DNA from: Pyrinomonadaceae bacterium
GTDB taxonomy: Bacteria > Acidobacteriota > Blastocatellia > Pyrinomonadales > Pyrinomonadaceae
Assembly: GCA_019694395.1 (NCBI GenBank)
Contig: JAIBCC010000025.1
Span: forward strand, 1 to 64,000
Reading direction: 5' to 3'
DNA: 64,000 nucleotides
A program made the position numbers and the translations under genes. Under the pieces are notes generated by a model, which saw only the letters and a list, made by a program, of their open reading frames with translations, was not told the origin of the DNA and did not search any database. The number at the start of each line of letters is the position of its first letter. Within the stretch, counting starts at the first letter, position 1. Below, one piece after another: positions 59,993 through 64,000 of this stretch.

Positions 59993-60562
59993 CTACTCAG
60001 TTGGACGTTCAAAAATCCCGACCGCTTCTACATCATCAAACTCTTTGAGCATTACTTTAATAATTTCACTGCGTTTAGTTGGCACGGTTTTGCCAATATA
60101 ATCGGCTTGGATCGGCAATTCCCGATGCTCTTTGCCGCGATCAACCAGAACGGCAAGCTGAACTCGATTCGGGCGACCAAAATCCATCAATTGGTCGAGC
60201 GCGGCGCGAATCGTGCGTCCCGTGTAAAGCACATCGTCAACTAAAATAATGTTCTTGTCTTCAATATCTTCGTTCAATTCGGTGCGGTTGACGACCGGAT
60301 TTGCGCCGACAGTCGAAAGGTCATCACGATAAAGCGTAATGTCCAGAATCCCGAAAAGCGGCGCAATCCCTTCGAGTTGAGTAATGTTTTTGGCGAGAAC
60401 CTCTGCCAGCGGAACTCCGCGACGGCGAATTCCAACCAGATACAAATTTTCAGCACCTTGATTGCTTTCGACGATTTCCGATGCCAGCCGTGACAGAGCG
60501 CGTTTGATGCTCGCGCTGTTCATAATCCGAGATTTTTCAACTAAATTTATTTCATCACCCAT
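59993..60562 (-). CDS. pyrR: PyrR bifunctional regulator/uracil phosphoribosyltransferase
   Basis: A 189-aa PyrR. The PRPP loop IILVDDVLYTGRTIRAAL is intact, and SRIMNSASIKRALSRLASEI begins the protein. PyrR binds pyr mRNA leaders with UMP to favour attenuation and also has UPRT activity. Its placement before pyrB fits this, but I see no anti-terminator in the gap upstream. ATG 60562 is chosen; the longer frame to 60613 overlaps the pyrD upstream region. Confidence 0.93.
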   Translation of the reverse strand: MGDEINLVEKSRIMNSASIKRALSRLASEIVESNQGAENLYLVGIRRRGVPLAEVLAKNITQLEGIAPLFGILDITLYRDDLSTVGANPVVNRTELNEDIEDKNIILVDDVLYTGRTIRAALDQLMDFGRPNRVQLAVLVDRGKEHRELPIQADYIGKTVPTKRSEIIKVMLKEFDDVEAVGIFERPTE

Positions 60563-60585
60563 TGCGTCAAATCGTAGCAAGTTTA

Positions 60586-60622
60586 ATGACGAGTGACAAG
60601 TGATAAGCGACAAGTTAGAATC
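60586..60622. repeat. direct word repeats (GTGACAAG / GCGACAAG)
   Basis: GACGAGTGACAAGTGATAAG and CGACAAG repeat a GACAAG word in the pyrR-pyrD divergent gap. No reverse arm is seen. Confidence 0.55.
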
Positions 60623-60629
60623 TCTCTCA

Positions 60630-61694
60630 ATGTCATTTTACGATTCAATTATTCGTCGAATTCTTTTCCAATTGTCTGCCGAAACCGCGCACGAATTCGG
60701 GATTCATACTTTACAATACGGTTTAGCCACGGAAATTGTGCAAAAGCAATTTGCTAAGCGCTTTGAATGTAATGAGTTTGGCGACTTAAAAAGGTTCGGA
60801 TTAACTTTCAAAAATCCTCTCGGAATGGCTGCCGGATTCGATAAAAACGGCATTGTCGTCAATCAATTAGCCGCAATTGGATTTGGTTTCGTAGAAGTCG
60901 GAACCGTTACTTTCAAACCGCAAAAAGGAAACGACAAACCGCGACTTTTTCGCTTGCCGCAAGATAAAGCTTTGATAAATCGCCTCGGTTTTAACAACGA
61001 AGGAACGTCCGCAGTTATTGAGCGTTTGAAAAAAATAAATCCGAAATGCGTTCTCGGAGTGAACATCGGCAAAAATAAAGATGTTCCGAATGAAGAAGCG
61101 ATAGAAAATTACTTGAGCAGTTTCAATTTAGCTTGTGAAGTCGCTGATTACATTACGGTTAATGTTTCTTCGCCCAACACGCCGAATTTGCGCGAACTGC
61201 AAAAAGCCGAAAGTCTGGACGAATTGCTGAAAACTTTACAAGACAATAATTTGAAGAAAATTCCGCTGTTAGTAAAAATTGCGCCCGATTTATCCGAAAG
61301 CGAAATCGAAGCAATCGTTGACATCGCCTTAAAACTAAATTTAGCCGGAATTATCGCCACCAACACGACCATCAGCCGTGAAAATTTGCAGACAAAAATC
61401 GAAGAAACAGGCGGGTTAAGCGGAAAACCTCTGACCAAACGCTCAACTGAAGTTATTTCAACAATTTACAAATATTCAAAAGGCAAAATTCCAATCATCG
61501 GAGTCGGCGGGATTTTTACTGCCGAAGACGCTTTCGAGAAAATTTGCGCGGGAGCCTCGCTTTTGCAAGCTTACACCGGATTTATTTATCAAGGTTTTTC
61601 TTTTGCGCGTGATGTCAACTTTGGGCTGGCTAAGATCATCAAAGAAAAAGGTTTTAAGAATTTAGACGAAGCGGTTGGGAGTGGATTGAAATGA
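60630..61694 (+). CDS. pyrD: quinone-dependent dihydroorotate dehydrogenase (class 2)
   Basis: A 354-aa membrane-associated flavoenzyme that oxidises dihydroorotate with quinone as acceptor. The N-terminal amphipathic helices (MSFYDSIIRRILFQLSAE) are typical of class 2. AAGFDKNG and the catalytic-Ser motif NVSSPNTPNLREL are present, and GVGGIFTAEDA binds FMN phosphate. ATG 60630 is chosen. Its stop overlaps the next ATG in ATGA. Confidence 0.95.
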   Translation: MSFYDSIIRRILFQLSAETAHEFGIHTLQYGLATEIVQKQFAKRFECNEFGDLKRFGLTFKNPLGMAAGFDKNGIVVNQLAAIGFGFVEVGTVTFKPQKGNDKPRLFRLPQDKALINRLGFNNEGTSAVIERLKKINPKCVLGVNIGKNKDVPNEEAIENYLSSFNLACEVADYITVNVSSPNTPNLRELQKAESLDELLKTLQDNNLKKIPLLVKIAPDLSESEIEAIVDIALKLNLAGIIATNTTISRENLQTKIEETGGLSGKPLTKRSTEVISTIYKYSKGKIPIIGVGGIFTAEDAFEKICAGASLLQAYTGFIYQGFSFARDVNFGLAKIIKEKGFKNLDEAVGSGLK

Positions 61695-62194
61695 AAAAAA
61701 TTACCTTGATTTTTCTTCTGTGTATTTATTTATTTTCTGCAAAATCAATCTTGGCTCAAGATTTTCCATTTGATAAATATAAGACGAGAACATTATCAGA
61801 ACTTGTTGAAATAGAAAGGGAAGCAACTAAAACCACATACGAAGGAAAAGGTTTATTGATTGATGCAAAACCTTTTTATTCAGCAGTAAGAGTAAAATTT
61901 ATTGGAACTTCAAGAGCGATCTCGTCTGAAAAGAAAAATTTACTCAAAATGTGGCAAGGTTCTTTAGGCTATGATGCTGAGATTTTGAGTCTTTATGAGA
62001 ATGAATATCTTTTCAAAGAATGTGATAAAGAATATTGGATTCCGGTGCAAAAACAAGTGGCTGCATATTTTCCAAAGGAATTAAAGTCAGGTGATATGAT
62101 TACGATTTACCTAATGGTCGTTGGTGGGGTAAAGCTAGAGAAAGACTGGGATTTTGTCTTTTTGATTAATGAATTTCAGAAATATCAAGACTGA
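61691..62194 (+). CDS. exported protein of unknown function
   Basis: A 167-aa protein with signal peptide 1-22. The mature part is charged with a KSGDMITIYLMVVGGVK segment near the C-terminus, and it is A/T-richer than pyrD. The ATGA overlap with pyrD shows translational coupling. I know no family. Confidence 0.6.
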   Translation: MKKITLIFLLCIYLFSAKSILAQDFPFDKYKTRTLSELVEIEREATKTTYEGKGLLIDAKPFYSAVRVKFIGTSRAISSEKKNLLKMWQGSLGYDAEILSLYENEYLFKECDKEYWIPVQKQVAAYFPKELKSGDMITIYLMVVGGVKLEKDWDFVFLINEFQKYQD

Positions 62195-62259
62195 TTGAGA
62201 GCTAGTAAATACGAGCAATCTATTGATTGTTAATGTCGATTTATGTGAAAAGTAATAAA

Positions 62260-62886
62260 ATGAAAAGATTAACAATTCAATTCTTTATAATTTTTTCCTT
62301 TGTCGCACATATTTATGCGCAGTCGGACACGATTCAAAAAACGCAAAAAATCATCAACGAAGTCGTTGCAAAATCTTATCCTGAACTGAAATCTAAAAAC
62401 ATTGAAGTCCAAATTTTCAAAAGTGAATCCGATTATTTTCAATCACGATTTTCATTTGGCAAAATGCTCACTTTGCAAAAAATGCGTTACATCATTTTCG
62501 TCAATCCGAAAGTTTTTGAAAAAAACGCACCCGAAAGCGGAATTCGTTCGATCATTGCTCACGAACTTGCCCACGTTTTGTATTATTCCCAACGAAATCG
62601 AGTGGAATTGATTGGTTTAGCGAGACTTTCATCTAAAGATTTCAACCAAAAATTTGAGCGCGGCGCGGATTTGGAAGCTATTGCGCGTGGTTACGGCGAA
62701 GGTTTAAAAGATTATCGCAACTGGCTTTATCAAAATATTCCCGCGAAAAACCTGGAAGAAAAGAAACGCAATTACTTTTCGCCCGAAGAAATTGATCTAA
62801 TGCTCGAAATTTTGCAGAAAAAGCCCGAAACGATTGAAAAATGGCGAAAAAATGTGCCGCGAAACAAAGCGGAGATAACGCCTTAG
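62260..62886 (+). CDS. exported zinc metallopeptidase-like protein
   Basis: A 208-aa protein with signal peptide 1-18. The motif HELAH is at residues 101-105 and a downstream FERGADLEAI segment at 132-141 supplies the acidic third ligand, the pattern of M48-type gluzincins. Catalytic activity is likely, but it is shorter than usual M48 enzymes. Start ATG 62260; no Shine-Dalgarno visible. Confidence 0.72.
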   Translation: MKRLTIQFFIIFSFVAHIYAQSDTIQKTQKIINEVVAKSYPELKSKNIEVQIFKSESDYFQSRFSFGKMLTLQKMRYIIFVNPKVFEKNAPESGIRSIIAHELAHVLYYSQRNRVELIGLARLSSKDFNQKFERGADLEAIARGYGEGLKDYRNWLYQNIPAKNLEEKKRNYFSPEEIDLMLEILQKKPETIEKWRKNVPRNKAEITP

Positions 62887-62953
62887 TTTGACACTAAAAA
62901 CTCAAAGGTTATAATGAATAGTTTGTTTCTTTTGCTATTTGAAACGCTTTTTT

Positions 62954-63460
62954 ATGTATATTGACTTAACCAAACTTTCTGAAGGGAGAAAAGATTTTGA
63001 CGAAACGATTCAAGTTGATTTGGATGAAGAATCGGTTCGACTGCTTGAACCTTGCCGGATTTTTGGCGAGTTAAAAAAAGGAATCGTTCAGGTTGATGTT
63101 GCCGGGAAAATAATTGCGAAGGTTGAAATGGAATGTTCGCGTTGTTTAACTCCTGTGGAATCAACACTTGAGATTTCGTTCAAGGTTTCATACATTACTG
63201 AAGAACATTATACAAACGAAAAAGACAGCGAATTGCACGGCGAAGAATTGGAAATTTCGATTTACGACGGAGAAAAAATTGATTTGACCGATTTAGCCCG
63301 CGAACAGATTTTATTGAATCTGCCGGCACAAACTTTTTGCAGTGAAAATTGCCAGGGTTTATGTCCGAAATGCGGCGCAAACTTGAATCAAAAAACGTGC
63401 GATTGTGAAACAAAAGAGATTGACCCGCGATGGGCAAACTTAAAGAATTTGCGATTTTAG
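62954..63460 (+). CDS. yceD: YceD/DUF177 family protein
   Basis: A 168-aa protein linked to 23S rRNA accumulation. CSRCLTPVE and the C-terminal CSENCQGLCPKCGANL / CDC give the zinc-type cysteines of the family. It precedes rpmF, the common arrangement of this pair. ATG 62954 is preferred; a TTG at 62939 is possible. Confidence 0.88.
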   Translation: MYIDLTKLSEGRKDFDETIQVDLDEESVRLLEPCRIFGELKKGIVQVDVAGKIIAKVEMECSRCLTPVESTLEISFKVSYITEEHYTNEKDSELHGEELEISIYDGEKIDLTDLAREQILLNLPAQTFCSENCQGLCPKCGANLNQKTCDCETKEIDPRWANLKNLRF

Positions 63461-63463
63461 ATT

Positions 63464-63530
63464 TGCGATTTGGGATTTTTAAAATCCTTATCCAATCAAA
63501 AATCGGCAATCTAAAATCAAAAATAAAGAG
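63464..63530. repeat. word-repeat element, word GATTTG / AAAATC
   Basis: GATTTGCGATTTGGGATTTT on the left and AAAATCCTTATCCAATC, AAAAATCGGC, CTAAAATC on the right. It lies between yceD and rpmF and is linked in word to 63727-63812. Confidence 0.75.
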
Positions 63531-63535
63531 GAATT

Positions 63536-63721
63536 ATGCCAAATCCAAAACGAAGACATTCAAAAACACGCACCCGAACCAGACGCGCACATGATGCGTT
63601 GGCTGTTCCGCAATTTTACCTTGATAAAGACTCAGGTGAACCCCAAGTTCCGCATCGCGTTAATGATGCCGGAGTTTACAAAGGTCGTCAGATACTTGTC
63701 GGAAAAGAAGAAAAAGAATAG
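63536..63721 (+). CDS. rpmF: 50S ribosomal protein L32
   Basis: A 61-aa basic ribosomal protein: MPNPKRRHSKTRTRTRRAHD is the standard L32 start. GAGGAAT lies upstream of ATG 63536. The zinc-binding Cys of some L32 proteins are absent, so it is the zinc-free form. It is in the yceD-rpmF order. Confidence 0.97.
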   Translation: MPNPKRRHSKTRTRTRRAHDALAVPQFYLDKDSGEPQVPHRVNDAGVYKGRQILVGKEEKE

Positions 63722-63726
63722 TGAAA

Positions 63727-63812
63727 TTTTAGATTTGCGATTTGCGATTTGCGATTGAACAGGAATAAAATCCTTCAATCAAAAATCAAAAATCAAAAAT
63801 TAAAAATCAAAA
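63727..63812. repeat. word-repeat element before fabH
   Basis: GATTTGCGATTTGCGATTTG and more on the left, AATCAAAAATCAAAAATC in several copies on the right. The last AAAATC runs into the fabH start codon. A word shift between GATTTG and CAAATC would give a hairpin. It stands where plsX often lies in other genomes. Confidence 0.8.
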
Positions 63813-64000
63813 ATGACACAAAACGCAGGAATACTTGGAATGGGACACGCTTATCCAAGCGGAGTTCTCACCAATGCCGATTTAGAAAAGATCGTTGACA
63901 CCAACGATGAGTGGATAACTACGCGCACCGGTATCAAACAACGCCGTAAAGCCGCCGACAACGAATATACTTCGCAATTTGCGGTTGCAGCCGGCAAACA
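63813..64000 (+). CDS. fabH: beta-ketoacyl-ACP synthase III, partial
   Basis: The first 62 codons read GMGHAYPSGVLTNADLEKIV and TNDEWITTRTGI, the standard N-terminus of FabH, which starts fatty-acid synthesis from acetyl-CoA and malonyl-ACP. The active Cys lies beyond the window edge. It follows rpmF directly, with no plsX gene in between. Confidence 0.9.
   Translation, partial: MTQNAGILGMGHAYPSGVLTNADLEKIVDTNDEWITTRTGIKQRRKAADNEYTSQFAVAAGK

Overview
The window is an AT-rich, gene-dense bacterial chromosome segment (about 40% GC by eye) and most likely comes from Acidobacteriota, class Blastocatellia or a relative. The clues are two VWA proteins of the type called VWFA-related acidobacterial domain, two CadC-like winged-helix membrane regulators ending in TPRs or a WD40/TolB-like propeller, a PqqD-like protein with an internal export signal, futalosine-pathway menaquinone genes, a one-piece E1 alpha/beta oxo-acid dehydrogenase and many small exported proteins. 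No rRNA, transposase, phage gene or CRISPR array was seen; there is one tRNA (Pro, anticodon TGG). The species assignment is inference.

Layout. 0.3-5.5 kb: carotenoid genes (cruF-like, UbiA-type prenyltransferase, crtI, crtB) and an SDR. 5.9-11.8 kb: an exported protein, a trypsin-like pseudoprotease, then a TesA-like esterase divergent from ybbA-ybbP (the E. coli arrangement). 11.9-17.6 kb: a helical unknown, rdgB, tRNA-Pro, HU, an 82-aa protein behind an attenuator-like leader, a GT-C-like membrane protein and yqeY. 17.6-31.9 kb: envelope proteins, two winged-helix regulators, VWA proteins, an M16 peptidase, a decayed phosphomannomutase gene, and a PqqD-like/Cys-rich protein that shares a triple 11-bp operator-like box with the second regulator. 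32-41 kb: lipoprotein/TPR/TonB-C protein, queE-orf-queC, membrane proteins and paralogous exported proteins. 41-44 kb: mqnA, mqnC and two paralogous 30-aa membrane miniproteins. 44-53 kb: GH38 glycosidase, 3D-domain protein, PilZ protein, saccharopine dehydrogenase, radical SAM, TrmH-type methylase and an orphan gene followed by an attC-like palindrome. 53-58 kb: fused E1 dehydrogenase, M1 peptidase, thioredoxin-like protein. 58.5-62.9 kb: pyrB, pyrR, pyrD and exported proteins. 62.9-64 kb: yceD, rpmF and the start of fabH.

The most unusual features are: (1) more than 20 short-word repeats, usually arranged as large imperfect hairpins between genes, each site using a different 7-11 bp word, with some in-frame inside conserved enzymes; (2) helically phased direct repeats in front of both winged-helix regulator genes, one box type being duplicated in front of the PqqD-like gene; (3) the pair of 30-aa miniproteins; (4) a possible leader peptide plus terminator in front of the 82-aa gene; (5) a pseudoprotease that has lost all three catalytic residues.
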